64,000 nt of DNA from Trileptium ribeirensis (GCA_030248225.1 JASANE010000920.1:1-64000); one strand, 5' to 3'. Numbered from the stretch's first letter, positions 11,957 to 24,898 are shown. The notes: generated by a model from the sequence alone, not told the origin. Made by a program: numbers and translations.

Positions 11957-12703
11957 GTCACGAAAGAACGAAATAAACAATATGATAACGAAAACGATAG
12001 AGTCATGCCTGATTACTAAACAGAACAAAAGGGACACCTCGATGATTTTAGCATGTCAAATTATTATTAATATCTAAAAATTCTTCTGAATAAAAACCGT
12101 TGACCGCAAATATGAAAAAGTATACACTAAAGGAAATTGCCAGCAACTTTCGAAAATATACACAATTTATAACCTTGCACAAATCATAACAAAATCTTTG
12201 TGTAAAGTATATATTTCGAAATCTTGTAGCATTCAAAACTGCACTGTTTTTAATTCTTTAATATCAAGGACAAATTTCCTTAAAAGCACCCAATTTAATG
12301 TTTTCCTTACAAGCAAGACCCAAAAATATTTCTATATATACGAAAACTTTCCTATATTTATAGCAAATTCCATAAAAATTATAATACTATATATCTGTTC
12401 GCAAAATTATTTCTTAATTTTTAATTTGAAAATTAAGCAAATATTTCCCGAAATATATTGCTACTGAATGAATATTCAGTATTAAATTTCCCTACTATGT
12501 GGGGAAAAATTTCTATAAGTATAAAAATATTTTCCTTTAAATGTAGAAAAAAATTGGTCCGTAATAATGACAAAAATATTCCATTGCATTCTCTTGAGGA
12601 AATAGTCCTTAATATTAATAACCATAACAGTGTGGCGCAGCATAATAATCTATTTCAAAGATTTATCTCACTGATTATAGAATTTAGAAGACATATATTT
12701 TAA
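11957..12703 (+). other. AT-rich region with two overlapping open frames
   Basis: Frames of 89 codons (12,198-12,467) and 81 codons (12,458-12,703) abut in different phases. They are rich in Lys, Asn, Ile and Phe as expected from composition. The second also reads DKNIPLHSLEEIVLNI, which is more protein-like. I cannot decide between a decayed gene and chance. Confidence 0.15.
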
Positions 12704-13340
12704 GAAACATATGCAATTCAGCATTGTGTCTTTACCCATAGATATTACAATGTGAATTAATTTAAGACGAAATATCCACTGACGTAAAACAAGTGAGGAC
12801 TCATGAGCCCGAAAACACTTAGTGGGGAATATCTGCCGGAACCGTGAACTCCTCCAAAATTTTAATCACCTTGGTATCATTATCTCATGTTGTGTAGTAT
12901 TTCTGTCTATTCCAGAGATTAAATTAGTTGGACAGTTATTACTGATTAATCGTCACGCATATCATCCAATAAAAATGAAAAGGTTTATCATTTGGCTTCT
13001 GCACAAAGAAAGAAATCAGGTATGTAATGTTTAACATTAAACTAATTATTTATTTAAACTTACGTTTAAAATAAATAAAATGCTTGCAGCCGAGAAAGTC
13101 ATACTTTCTTTTCTATGTCGTTCTTTTGTTTATGAAAATGTAAATTTTTAGTTGATCACTACTAATATGGCTGTGGTATCTGGGTACTCGTCTTTTCGAG
13201 TTTATCGCTTTGTACCAAATGGCTTAAAAGCCAAAAATTGTCATATTTTTTGTTCGTCTTAATTTGCAGACAGATGAGATAAATTATTCATATGGACATA
13301 TGAAATAAAGTAGATAACACTAGTTCACGATATTATTAAT
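12704..13340. other. No recognised feature
   Basis: This holds a 70-codon plus frame at 12,822-13,034 with a good donor-like CAG/GTATGT at about 13,018. Nothing else supports a gene here. Confidence 0.2.
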
Positions 13341-13545
13341 TCATTCATAGTGTGAGACAATATTTTTGTATAAACAATCTACTGTGCTGTTGGCGGGACA
13401 AGTATATGAACCAAAATTACTGCACTTAGATTTAGTATTAGATTTCTGTACACCGTTAACCTTTAGTTTAAAACATATATTTTTATATGCCGCCCGTTTC
13501 GCTTCGTGAAGTCTAAGATTAAAAATTGTCAAGATTAGATTGATC
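13341..13545 (-). CDS. Candidate terminal exon of an unknown gene
   Basis: On the minus strand a strong 3' splice site (a T-rich tract, then ATTTAACAG) ends at 13,546. It is followed by an open frame of about 68 codons that closes with TGA at 13,341-13,343. The product is basic at first and then carries spaced cysteines (SKCSNFGSYTCPANSTVDC), as in a small secreted or extracellular domain. No family is recognised. A complete gene would need upstream exons at higher coordinates, which I could not identify. A dead remnant is also possible. Confidence 0.3.
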
Positions 13546-14490
13546 CTGTTAAATGTAAAAAGTTAAAATAGCTAATATATCACCTCATACGGTCTTCATG
13601 CTAATATGGTTTTTTTTGATGTGGAAAAAAATTTAGACAATTTTTCACGTAACATTGTCAATTTTTGGTTTAGGAATAAAATTCATCAGAAGAACATGTT
13701 ATCAGTGTTCTATTTAGATTGGGACAGTTTAGCGTCAGAAGCAAAATTTTTCAAATTGAAGTCAAATTAAGAATAGCCCGAAATTTTGGTCTCGTTTTAT
13801 GCCCAAGGAAACCAAAAACCCCAAAAATGTTAGCGAAACTTTAGAAAAGCTAACAATAGATTTTTCTCCGCTCATGGCATATCCTATAAGGCATTTGAAT
13901 CTGATGAAGTGAAGACACACCGTTAAGCATTGTTTAATACTTAAACTAAACGTTTTTAAAATATGACTGATAGCCTATATATCATATCACGCTCTGAACA
14001 TAGTGTCTTACAGGTTAGAAAAACGGTTTTAAAAATCCGTTTAAAACGTTTAAAAAACGTTAGAGATGCAACGGACCCAGCGATAGCGACTAGTTTGATA
14101 ATTTTACGTTTCGCAGCATGCAAATTCTGAAATATAGTCGCACTCTGAGTATCATTGGGATGTTTTCGCTAATTTTTTGAAGTTACTTTCTGTTAATGTG
14201 ATTTAGGTTCTGGGTTTTTGTAACTGCACATTAGACTAAATGCGATGACCAGAAGCGACAAATAGCGATTCAAAGTTGAAATAATAATTGGATTACGGAT
14301 TGTATGTGTACCTCAGAGCTGGTATCAATGTTTGGCCATCTTCTTAATTAAAACTAAAATTTGGCTGACAATTTTAGTGCCATGATGAAAAAATTAAATA
14401 AAAGATGGTTTTAATGAAAAGGTTATAGCGCCTCCATGCAACCTTACTTTTAAGTCGTGTAAAACGTAGCTGCCTTTTGAGTGTGTCTTA
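13546..14490. other. AT-rich, no recognised gene
   Basis: This includes a short self-similar stretch at 14,010-14,063 built on AAACGTTTAAAAA words. I see no coding or mobile element signature. Confidence 0.3.
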
Positions 14491-14960
14491 TTAGTTTTTG
14501 GAGACAACATCGCTCTTTACAGCGGCTAAGCGCGTGGATAGGGCCCCCCTCACATTTCGAGAAAAGGAAACCTCCATAAGTCGATCTAGCCTATTTTCAG
14601 CGGTCCTAATTCTGTGTGGCGTGCTGTGACCATGGCTCATATCAGGAAGCATTGGAAACTTCTCCAAGTGATCCACGCAATTGATAATTAAGTTTTCAGC
14701 AAGAGATTAGCCTGACTCACAGCACCATAAAAACGGTGCTCCCACACACCTTCCAAAAAAGATGGTAAACGGGCTTTGACACCTGCTATAGTGAAAACAA
14801 AATAATCCTTTGACGTATGACACTGATTTAGCGCAAGGGTGTGAGGGTCGTACACTCTTCCTCGTTATACCCTCTCGATAGGTTGACGTGCAATATTCAG
14901 TTTTACTAAGACATAAAGTAAAAACTGTGTCACAGCAAAGTAGTCGCTGCATAGATACAT
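14491..14960 (-). pseudogene. Decayed protein-like gene, unknown
   Basis: Reading the minus strand, one frame (about 14,880 to 14,690) gives ordinary protein-like text such as FTIAGVKARLPSFLEGVWEH. Around 14,690-14,700 a second frame takes over (HLEKFPMLPDMSHGHSTPHR) and stays open to the TAA at 14,491. The hand-over suggests one frameshift, with an in-frame stop near 14,865. The composition is far from what AT-rich noise gives (many Glu, Arg, Gly and Val). The family is not recognised. A neighbouring 81-codon frame (14,707-14,952) overlaps it and is probably a shadow. Confidence 0.35.
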
Positions 14961-15165
14961 GTCCATTTAATTATATTTGAGTTTTAAACTTTCGACAACT
15001 GTTACTTTAGTATGCTTAATATTCACTTATTACACATTTTTCGGCGGCATTTGCTGTAAGATCAGTCGCCTCCTAGGCTTCGTGGTTCAGAGATAATAGA
15101 AAATGTTAATTGTTTCATGTTATAAATCTTTCTAAGATGCCGTCTTTCTTATACCAGCTGAAGCT

Positions 15166-15364
15166 AGAGCATAGGTGTCTACGTGTGAAGTCCCTAAGGG
15201 TCGGACATCGCTCTTCCTCGTCAATCCGTAATTACCCCTGCACCCCCGGAAGGCTTCGCACACACAACTCTCCCTTGCCGCGCGCTTAACATTGAGGCAA
15301 AATAAGGAGGTCGTTCGGGGGAGGTCTGCCCCCTAACTACGCCTTCGACACCTATAGTCTAGAG
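15166..15364. mobile_element. Short hAT-like inverted-repeat element
   Basis: The ends ATAGGTGTCTACGTG and GCCTTCGACACCTAT are imperfect inverted repeats, and both flanks contain CTAGAG, compatible with an 8-bp target duplication. The inside is GC-rich and non-coding. A GGTGTCRAA-type end is common in hAT-family elements, so a hAT-derived MITE is the best guess. Confidence 0.45.
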
Positions 15365-15372
15365 GGTCATTA

Positions 15373-15819
15373 GTGCGGATCAGTTGTTATTCCGTATGTG
15401 TGATTATCTTTTTTGTAAATGTTTTCTGCAAAGTTACTGCCTATATAATAGGTTATTTCGGACTTGACTTGACCAGTTACCCAATTATTAGCATAGACAT
15501 TTCTCTTATCGTATTTCCGAGAATACGTCTTAAGAATAGTTATAAGAAGTATTGATCATTTCGCTTTAACCTCATTTAAGCTTGTTTACATATTTGATTT
15601 TGTCTATATTTGCCACAAGGAATACTTTATATTCATTATTTTATTGTTCTAAAAGTCAAGATGCAATATATTTCAGTTTCACTAGAAAATATTAGCAAAA
15701 TCATGATTCTTCAGCCAATTGCCCTGCCGTGCCATGAGATTACAGCAAGTGACATTTTTGATCAAAAATACTGTGCTGTGACATTGTTTACAGTTTTTAA
15801 TAAAAACCTCGATCGGTAA
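15373..15819 (+). pseudogene. Decayed protein-like frame, unknown
   Basis: Two open frames in the same phase (15,373-15,555 and 15,610-15,819) are separated by only a few stops. The first is strongly hydrophobic, suggesting a membrane segment. The second reads as a soluble domain (SLENISKIMILQPIALPC). No family is recognised. The same phase continues for some codons past the TAA at 15,817. Confidence 0.25.
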
Positions 15820-16016
15820 TATTATCATGTGATAATAAGAAACCCAGATGCTGCACTGTGACCGTTGGGTTTGTAGTACATCATCATGGTTGTGTAATCT
15901 TTATTTTACTAAGATATATAGTGAAGTACTTGTCATTAGTGCTAGCTAACAGCTGTGAAAGCAATCTGGCGGCTTTTTTTTTCTAGACGGTAGGAATTCA
16001 TTTAAGTCTATTTTTC

Positions 16017-16250
16017 ATGGAATTTGATAAGCTAAAGAGGTTAGTTTTTAGCTTGACGCATGCAGCCATTTGTATGGATCCCGGCAGCATAATATCATTA
16101 GAATTTAGTGCACAGTTCTGTAAAATCGTGACAAATCCAAAATTATTAAGCTTGCAAAGGCAGAAATTATCGCAGAAGCAGAACAAGTTTTTAAATTTCT
16201 GAAAATGAAGAATTTTAATTTTAGGAAATATCAAAACTCAGCTTATAATG
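16017..16250 (+). pseudogene. Short protein-like frame with probable frameshift
   Basis: The ATG at 16,017 opens 61 codons. From about 16,135 a different frame becomes more protein-like (KLAKAEIIAEAEQVFKFL), suggesting one indel. No family is recognised. Confidence 0.2.
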
Positions 16251-16626
16251 AAGTCATTTAGCTTATAACACATCACAAATTTCGACTACAGACACTCGCT
16301 ATGGCTGGCACCTGATCAACATACAGAAGTGAACAACTGTTTTCAATTTGTCATAGGCTAAAACTATAAACCATGCAAACTTGCTTGGCTATTGAGAAGT
16401 TAATTTTTGCTGAGGTGGATTAGTGTTTCCTCAAGAAAAATTTAACAACAGCTTGATTGAAATTGTCACAGCTCTTATAAAATATGTACTAAATATTAAC
16501 ATAAAATGTTTTCAGACATTCTCATTATCACGCAGATTTTAGAATATGGCCCATGTGTTCAGGACAAAAATAACATGGTAGCGACACCATGAGAATGTGA
16601 AACTACAGGAGCATGCTCAATATATT

Positions 16627-16731
16627 TATTAAACTGATTCGGTCCGATAATATCAAAATTATTCAAACCATTATTCATATATGTGATGGTATAAAGAATT
16701 TCGATATTAGCGGACCGCAATCAGTTTAATA
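16627..16731. mobile_element. Very short inverted-repeat element, 105 bp
   Basis: The arms TATTAAACTGATTCGGTCC and, at the other end, GGACCGCAATCAGTTTAATA pair over about 30 bases with a small unpaired centre. The TA at each end fits a TA target site. It is a minimal MITE or fold-back. Confidence 0.6.
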
Positions 16732-17311
16732 CACAAAACTTTCAAAATCTGTGTTATACATAGGGTATATCTTTATTTATGGATATCCTTTATATTTATA
16801 ATATTTTCGAGAAAATTATCTCACAATGTGGCATGGTTGAATATATAGCTATTATTTCGCGTCGTATGTCGGTGGCTCGCTGTTCGGTATTATTTAATCG
16901 AAAATTTTACCCTGACTTTGTAATGAATAAACTAAAGCATTTCATGATATTATTCTCAAGTTTCCCAGGTTATTAAGCTTCAAATGTTGCATCTTATAGG
17001 GAAGTAAATAAACATTGTCAAAGTTTAGTACTAATCACAATGCTATGTGTTCGGCAATTTTTATGCTGCCAAATATACAATAATAAGCAAGCAACGTTTA
17101 TAATATCAGTTGGTTTTGCGTGAATTCAAACAATACTAGATGTTCTCTGTGTGGCGAACTATATAGTTCTAATTTAACACCCTAAATAATGCACTAGATT
17201 TATTGAGATGACAAATTTCAAACGAAGGAAGACAGCAACGGTGTTTTTATGAAGTGGTAATCACGTTCCAGTGTACCATAAAGTTGTTTATAGGAATAAT
17301 AATAACTATAA

Positions 17312-17548
17312 ATACTAATAACTATATATACTAATAACTCGCAACCCGAGGGTAAACCAGCGATTGTGTCTAATATGAGCATATTGACTATTTTGTCGTT
17401 CCAAATTGAGGTTCCTAAGCCCGCAGAGAGAGCCATGAGGGCAACTATACACCGCAATACTTCAATTATACAACGCAACTATCATTTTAGTAATATATCA
17501 AAACTGCTTATTTCTTCTCCCAATAACCAAAAAGATGAAAACTTTTGA
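17312..17548 (+). CDS. Hypothetical open frame, 78 codons
   Basis: The frame is open from 17,312 to TGA 17,546-17,548. From about 17,336 it has a mixed, protein-like composition (QPEGKPAIVSNMSIL, EVPKPAERAMRATIHRN). An antisense frame (17,218-17,478, 86 codons) is equally long but more hydrophobic, so strand choice is uncertain. No splice site, signal or domain is evident. Confidence 0.2.
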   Translation: MLITIYTNNSQPEGKPAIVSNMSILTILSFQIEVPKPAERAMRATIHRNTSIIQRNYHFSNISKLLISSPNNQKDENF

Positions 17549-18155
17549 ATTTTATGGCTCACAAATTTTAATAAAAATTATAATTTAAAGAGTAATTCCT
17601 ACGTTGGCCTATTTTAAGCATAAAGTACAATTACTTTTATGTATTTAGCAACCCCGAAAACATATGAACACGTTCGATTGACCTACATACATCTAAGTTG
17701 GAAAAGTGGGCGAAATTTGACTATTTGTGGTGCCAAAATTTACTAACTTTCGCTCCGGCACCGTCCATAACCCAGCCAATATGGCATTAAACAATAAAAT
17801 CAACGTGGTTATATAACACTATATTCTCATTGTTGACCTCTAACAAACAAAAAACCTGCTTTTCAAAAATTTTGAAATTTTAACTTTTTTGGGGTGTGTT
17901 TTAAACTTTGGCTCATAGCTTGAAAACGACAGCTATGACAAAAATATTTAAAAACAGTGGTGTGGCTTTCGATCAGAACATTTCGGTACTGTGTCTGTTT
18001 TTCGCTGCGAAGTCTCTATCGCAGGATATAGGTCACGAAAAATAAATACCCTTTGAGCTATTCCAAATTCCAAAAGCTGCTAAATGGCTAAATTCCAAAA
18101 GCGACCGTTGAACCCTTTGAGCTTCACTTTAACCAGAAAGACGTGGTCGTCGGGT
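17549..18155. other. No recognised feature
   Basis: AT-rich unique sequence. The phrase CTAAATTCCAAAAGC is duplicated locally near 18,060-18,100. No gene is seen. Confidence 0.3.
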
Positions 18156-19100
18156 TTAGCGTCTAATGAGATGGACAAATAGACTTAATGTGTCATCAAA
18201 ACATTGTGAAGATCGTTCCTTTCGGTGATAAGTTATGATGTCCACAAACGGACAAAAAAAATTTTTTACAATTTTTGAGGCTAGCAAAGCTGTATGTGGA
18301 AACTCCTCTTGCCCCATTGCCATAAACTCGGTCAAGGATTCGTGACACCTTAGAAACAAATTTATTCCATAATCCCTCACCAGTTAAAATGTTTACATAT
18401 TCCTTTCGTAACACTGACTACGTGATACCATCCGCTCAGGTCAAAGTGGCGATTGATGACGTTGCAAACTGATCTTTCTTATCTCGCTTCAAACACATAC
18501 GAAGACAAAATGTATCACAAAAGATTAACTGAAACGGTACAATAATTTTCAGCACATTTAAGAACCACAGACCTGGAGTGTTCAAAAACAGAAATTCAAG
18601 GACATTAATTTTTTTCTCATGATTTTCTCGCACCAGTCAAAAAAGAATCTTTGTGGCTTTTAGTTTACACAACTGCTGTAATACACGGGCATGTTCAAAT
18701 AGAGAGATTTGGGCCCCAGGTACTTCGACTTTCCCAGTTCCCCAAGTAAATTTTGGTGTACCGTCGTTCATGCTCTTTCTGTGAGATTAATAAAACAAAT
18801 TTCTACGAAGTGCAAAATATGCGAATTTTCCTTAATTTCAGTGAAAAATCCAAAAAAATCGAAAAAACCTCTATTTCTTGATATTCACAACTTATTGCTA
18901 TCGGTCCTTAAATTCCACATTCCGACATTTTGCGACAGCTACAGCACGTTACGCCCCCTCCACAGCTCAACTGTTTTTCCACGGATTTACAGTTATCCAT
19001 GTTGCGAACTGGATTGATTCCTCAAGTCCTGCCTCCGCGTATAATTTTGACAGTTTGAAGAAGCCAGATATCCAGGTCTCGACACTTATGAAGTAACACA
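18156..19100 (-). pseudogene. Decayed protein-like reading frame, about 300 codons
   Basis: On the minus strand, protein-like text can be followed from about 19,090 down to 18,156 with roughly eight stops and at least one frameshift near 18,280. Clean pieces include GLEESIQFATWITVNPW, VEVPGAQISLFEHARVLQQL and LTGEGLWNKFVSKVSRIL. The overlapping plus-strand frames at 18,709-19,096 read less like protein. No family is recognised. Its length makes it one of the better candidates for an old gene in the AT-rich portion. Confidence 0.3.
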
Positions 19101-22100
19101 CAACGGTATTGCAATAGATTTGCTAAATCACTGACGGTTGAAATTAGAAAGATTTGGAGTAAATTTAAACAAGACGAAACCGATAGTCACCGCCATAATA
19201 CTTGAAAGTATATTCCATGATTTATGAAATAAATCATGCCTTGTTTGAAAAAGGTAACAAAATTTAACCTGACATAAAACCGAATTATATGTCAGGAACA
19301 GCTAACCTGGATTTATGTCCAAGTGGCATGTACCGACAAAAGTTGGAATGTTGTGTTGACACAACACAGAAACACTACGCAAACATATCGACACCGCAAC
19401 GTGCAAAGTATTTCACAATCATGTTGATTTTGGTTCCTCTTAGCAAGGCTTCCAAACTACATTAAGAATATAAAGCTTGAGGACCGATGTCTTCGGATTT
19501 GAGCTTAGAAACCTTAGAAATTATTAGATAACAAATCAAAACGTTTATGTAGAAATGTTAACAGAACTACGATCGCCCTTGTAATTTTCATGCCATTTCA
19601 AAAATTTAGTACAGCACATTTTATCTAACAGGACCCTTAAATCTACTCAGTGTCAAGGTTTTCCGCGTTTGAAATAGTCTGGAAATGAGATTTTGGAAAC
19701 AGTGGTGCATTATATAATTTTAAAACACATCACTCATTTAAGTGAACATTGCACAAATTGTCCTTTACAAAACAGTTAACTGCTAAAACTACCCTTGTGT
19801 ATCACCTAGACTAAAGTCTTTCGTTACGATCAATATCTGTTAGCAAATACATATAGTCAGGTAATAGTTTAGTGAGTAATCTCTTTTGAAATAATTTAAA
19901 CTTTTTTAAGTTATAAATTAAATTACTAAATTATCGCGGCCATGTTTACATCATATAACACGAGACACCGCAGGTAATCACTTTGTACCTAATAATATAT
20001 CGTCATGCATATGTGAACAAATTAACGTCATGATCCCAATCACGATATGAGTGCTACTGCATTTTTTGATCAAGTTCACGACTTGTATACAATCATACAA
20101 CAAATATCTAAATATTTTTGTTTGGTATAGTCAAATCACCTCTCCGCAAATTTGAAATATCATTGAGTATAACCAGTTCATGATTTTTTTATCACCTACA
20201 AATATTGGACTAATATCCAGTGTCATATCGTCCCGCTGCGGTCATAAGCCACCTGATCGTTCTGCAATATTTTTCCGGGCTTCCGAAGATATGTTTTCTG
20301 CCTTTATGAAATTTCTACCATCAGATCTTGGGTAAAATGAATTGGTAAAATAATATAACCAAGAAGTCGAGAATACGTAGCAAAACTAACTATTGGTTGC
20401 AAAAATCAATAATTATATACAATATAACTAAAAAATAGAAAAAAACAATTACTAAATGTGCCTTTAGGCGTCAAATTTACGAACAGACAGGACAATCAAA
20501 TAGTTTGTTTATGAAGTAGGTATCTTATTTATGACTGATGAAAACTTATAACAACAATTGAGACCAAATTAGCGTGAGATCAAACTATGACCAATGCAAC
20601 TATTTCTGAAAATTTACCAAAATCAAGATAACTGTAATGATTGCAAGATTTTAAATATGGAATTGCAAAACGAGTTGTATTATAGTAAAAGTACTGTTAT
20701 CTGTTAGGCATATTACAGTGCTGGCCTAAGAAAGACCCCAGCAACTGCTATAAACCATATGCCTCGTTGCATTAAAACACGCTAAAATTTGATAATTTCT
20801 GTAACTAAATGTCGCGGCTCAATTTAGAAGAGCCCAAAGTTTAAATAATAAGGCTCCTAGGTTTATGCATTAACAAATAATGTTCAGCTGGAAAGGAAAG
20901 CTTTAGCACGATCATGAATAAAGCTAAGATTCGACAAACATTTAGGCAACCAGAACTCCATGGTGCTTAACTGCTTAGTTAAAAGTGAGACAATAATAGA
21001 TCGAAGATAGGTAAATTATCCAAGTTAACACTAATTACTCTGGCAGCCGGGCATGCGTAGCGAGTGTTGCTTGACTCTCTTCACCGTTCAGTCACTATTT
21101 TTATGTTCCAAGTTTTTCATCATCCTCATTTCATCTCCCAGAAAGCCAATAATAAAAACATCAACACCCACTAAGGGCAATATCAATTTCAGCACATATC
21201 ATCAATTTTCAAGCACCTTTAATGATGCAAAAGTAAACTCATCCTGCGAACATCGGCTATCTTATTTCACATAAATTTTTTTATGGAACCCTTTTTGGCG
21301 ATTTGAAATTTAATGAAAAACTGGTCACGAATGCACTGGTCTATGATTGAAATATGGCCATTTTATAAAGGCGAAAATTCCAGGAAAATTGCAGAAACCT
21401 TTACAGACTATAATTTACCCAACGAAAGTTTTGCGGGCTTTGTTGGCAAACATTATAAACTAAACTATATATAGCACCAATTTCTTTATGAAATGATGTT
21501 AAATTTGTTCTGCACAAAGTTGAATCGAAATCCTAATCTGATAGGCATTCCAGAATAGTTTTGCAAAATGGAAATAGCCAAAGAAAGCTCTATTCTAATA
21601 GACGTCGTAACTTCTGGCACCCCGTTTTGATTTTGCAAATTTTTGGTTAGCCAAAAATAGAGCCAAATTCCATATTTTTGCACAACAAGGGTTTACGATT
21701 CGAATTCGGTTATTACGATGAAATTTATAAATCATAACTTAAAAATATTGGGTTTTGAGCGTCATTTATCCATGTTGTAGGCTTCTAACATTCATTTTTA
21801 CTTATGTCATAGCTCGAAAACAAATGCTCCAACAAAAATTGCATAATTTCAACGTTGTTGCGCTCGCTGCAGGGATGGAGATCTCTTGTTGAAGCTACAT
21901 TATTCTGGCAAGAGTATAAGATAAAAATTTGAGAAACTGCAAAAAACCGAAACCAAATTGATTTTAAATCGTGCCGGCTTTGTGAGAATTTTGCTAAGAA
22001 ATAAGTAGCGCAACACAAACACAAAGATAAGGTCCACAACTGTTAAATTGTATTACTCGTCGAATGAGAAAATCTTACGAAAATCCATCTAGCAAATAGT

Positions 22101-22734
22101 TATGCGTGCTACTACGAGCGAAAATGTTTTGCACAAATATTGAGCAGCATTTGAGCAATTTATAAGCGTCGAGAATTTGGTAACACTAAGTAGAGCTTAA
22201 ATCCACTATCTCAGTGTTTTCATCAGCAAAGGTTTTTTAACCTATTGTGAATTCGTTATAGGATACAAAACTACAAGACAACTTTTAGAAGGTATTCATT
22301 ATTTGCCTTTCACGCCAAAGCATATACACTCACATGATATATACCACTTAAACTGGACCGGTCAAGTATACTAGTCTTAATCAACTACACTTATCGCGTT
22401 AACGATTTCTTTCTTGCCACCGTGAATGGCCACACCGAGATCAAACGAAAAAGCATTTATACCGCCGTACGGATTGAGAATAAATAGCAGTTAAAATAAT
22501 ACACGCAAACACAGGCTCAAATGATGTTCGCTCAACCATTTTGGAACTACGACCGCATAGTTTGAGGAATAATGAAATCGTAAAAAACTTGTTTGTAAGT
22601 AAACTGGCACCGTAAAATTCTTGTTTGCATGCCAGATAAATAAATTATCATATTCACATTTACGAAATGCACTTAATTGTTTCACAGAGGCCCGTTGGTA
22701 TTCCGAACTCTTAGACTTAACGTCCACCATCTGG
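19101..22734. other. AT-rich, gene-poor stretch
   Basis: Several short frames occur (for example 21,785-22,039 minus, 84 codons), none longer than chance predicts. I found no transposon ends. A local inverted word pair (ACATAAAACC, TTATGTC) lies near 19,260-19,320. Confidence 0.3.
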
Positions 22735-23065
22735 CTTTTTAACGGTGGGGGTGGGGACACCACCCCCCTGCTCTCCAAATTCCCCCATGTTTGTGATATT
22801 TTCCCCCATGTCCGTCCCGTCCACCAACTAAATCCAAAGATACTTTATGTCTCAAAATTTGTGTTTTTTGTATACAAAATGTTTTTAAACATTAATTACC
22901 GCTATTTATAATGCTAAAACGTCGTTTTATAGCTTGGACATATATACATGGCCATAAAACTACATGAAAATATGGAAAAATTTAGAATTTTTAAGGAAAA
23001 TTTATTCCCACCCCCGCTTTGGAATTCCAGTAACTTCCCCTCCGCATTTTCGGAGGTCTGTGGAC
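22735..23065. repeat. C-rich/AAAATT repeat family, copy 1
   Basis: C-rich runs such as GGGGACACCACCCCCC and CCCACCCCCG flank AT-rich text with repeated AAAATTTA words. The mix recurs at 40.8, 49.1, 53.4 and 54.1 kb. The ends are unclear. Confidence 0.35.
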
Positions 23066-23561
23066 AGTCCAATCATTCATATAAAATCAACTCGAGATTA
23101 ACCAAGGCCGAATGTTGCCAAGGAGTCACTATAACTGATCTTGCTCCCCGACAAAATGAAGCATAATACTAGTGATAGTAGCATAATACTAGTAAATACT
23201 AGTGATGCAACCTGAGGAAAATTTTCGTTCCACCGGATCTATGATCCAGGTCGATCAACTCAAAAATTAATTTTGAGCTAACAAACGTAAACCATGTTAT
23301 CCAATCATGTAGTTGCCCACTAAGGTTTACCTTAGAAACTAATTAGACTTACGCCCTATATACAAAGGAATTGCAGTAACAAGGCAAGTCTCAGTGCCAA
23401 CTTCCACATGGTACGCTCGCCCAAAATCTCCTGTTATATTCTGAGTGTGACTGAAACGAGCGAAACGAAGAACTCTTACTGCTAGAATAGTAGAAAAATT
23501 TGACAATGTCAGTTATTGAGGATTTTGAAGGTAGTACGCATAATGCGTGACTAAAATTATT

Positions 23562-24067
23562 GCGGCGTTCATGTCATACTGTCCCGTCTGTTTGGAACTT
23601 TTGTCCCCCTGTAGTCGTGACCCTACCGTATAAACAGCCAGGGTGACACCCATAATGTATAATCAATTTCCGAGGGTGTACGACGCACCTTTAGCTACTA
23701 CATTTCTTCTTTACAGTATAGCACACACCCTTAGCTACCAATTTGGCGCGAATTAACTGCAATGGACACCGTCTGTAGCTAATGCGATCTCTTAGTTAAC
23801 TGTTATATGCAGTTTTTTTCAAATTCTCGCTATTTATGTCTAGGCCATCAGAACGTTGATAGAATAATGCCGCACACTGACAACAAAACTGCAAGAAGAC
23901 ACTGTGTGCTTGACACAGTTGAGAATTGACAATACCACTAGCTAGATAACTTTGAAAAAATTTATGAAAAACATGAGGGTGTTTAAGGCACCCTGTTATC
24001 GACAGTGTGACTTACACTGTGTAGTGTATATAGGTTCCAAATGTTGGGGACATTATAACGTGATTAA
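23562..24067. mobile_element. Inverted-repeat element (MITE family 1), copy 1
   Basis: The left end resembles TTCACGTTATAATGTCCC and the right end is its complement, CATTATAACGTGA. The whole 0.5 kb matches 55,982-56,466. The interior has further nested palindromes (GTGTACGAC with its complement; GTGTNNNNGACAC motifs) and no ORF. CAGCG-type termini next to TA-like flanks suggest a Tc1/mariner-type non-autonomous element. Confidence 0.7.
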
Positions 24068-24639
24068 GATGAACTCACGAACTATTCTATTTTGCCATTT
24101 AACATAAGAATTGTGACGGCACGCTTTTTGTTCCATTGTAATTCCACGCAAAATTGATCGTGGATACGCTATTCTTCGACTGAGATTAAGCCATTTTGCC
24201 TTCGCAAAAGTAAGAAAAAATTATCCAAAATTTTGAGGACGAAAAATTTGTGGAATTATAATTAAGCACAGTTTTGGTCGTAAACACCAAGAGCTTAACT
24301 ATATCATCGATTTCTTTGTGACGACACTATTGCATTGATTTTGTTTGTTGACACTGAAAAATAAGAAATGCATAGTTGACAGGTTTTAGCGAACCGAATT
24401 TCTGCAATTAAAAAATCGCTAAAATTCCACTCGAACGCAAGGTGAAATTTCCCACACTTCCATCGGATTCTGCCATTTTTCGCTAGGGAAAAATCGAACA
24501 AAATTCAGCAATTTTTCTGTAGCAAGGGTTGTAATTCGATATCGGTGATTACAAAATAGGATAGTTGGTGCGAATAACTTAAGTTTAGTGAAACATAACG
24601 CATAATTATCTTTACACCATAGGATTGATTCGTCCAATA

Positions 24640-24898
24640 CCTAATTTGAAAGCTTGAAATCTCAATTTTTGCTTCTTTGGACGCAAACTTGATTCTAACA
24701 TCTTTCTCCCAATAAATCGGGCCAAAGAAATATGGCAAAAATCACATTAGCTGTACTGTATTACTCAGGCATTACTTGTCGACGCCTGAGCAGATTGATT
24801 TGGGCAATAACTCATTTGAAAGCTTGAAATATATATTTTTGCTCTTTAGCTTGGCACAAATCAGATTCTAACATCTTTCTCCCAATAAAGCGGGCCAA
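24640..24898. repeat. Local direct duplication, about 90 bp
   Basis: TTTGAAAGCTTGAAAT and ATTCTAACATCTTTCTCCCA occur twice, about 165 bases apart and in the same order, each followed by CGGGCCAAA. This is a local tandem duplication of an unidentified sequence. Confidence 0.75.

Noticed and set aside
16779..16976. 65-codon plus frame ending SSFPGY, like the FPGL end of the peptide pair
   Set aside because: No WSxK motif, no cleavage site and no signal peptide; the match is four residues only.
19100..19880. Plus-strand frame that reads plausibly with many stops
   Set aside because: About one stop per 22 codons, close to random for this composition, so it is not evidence of a gene.
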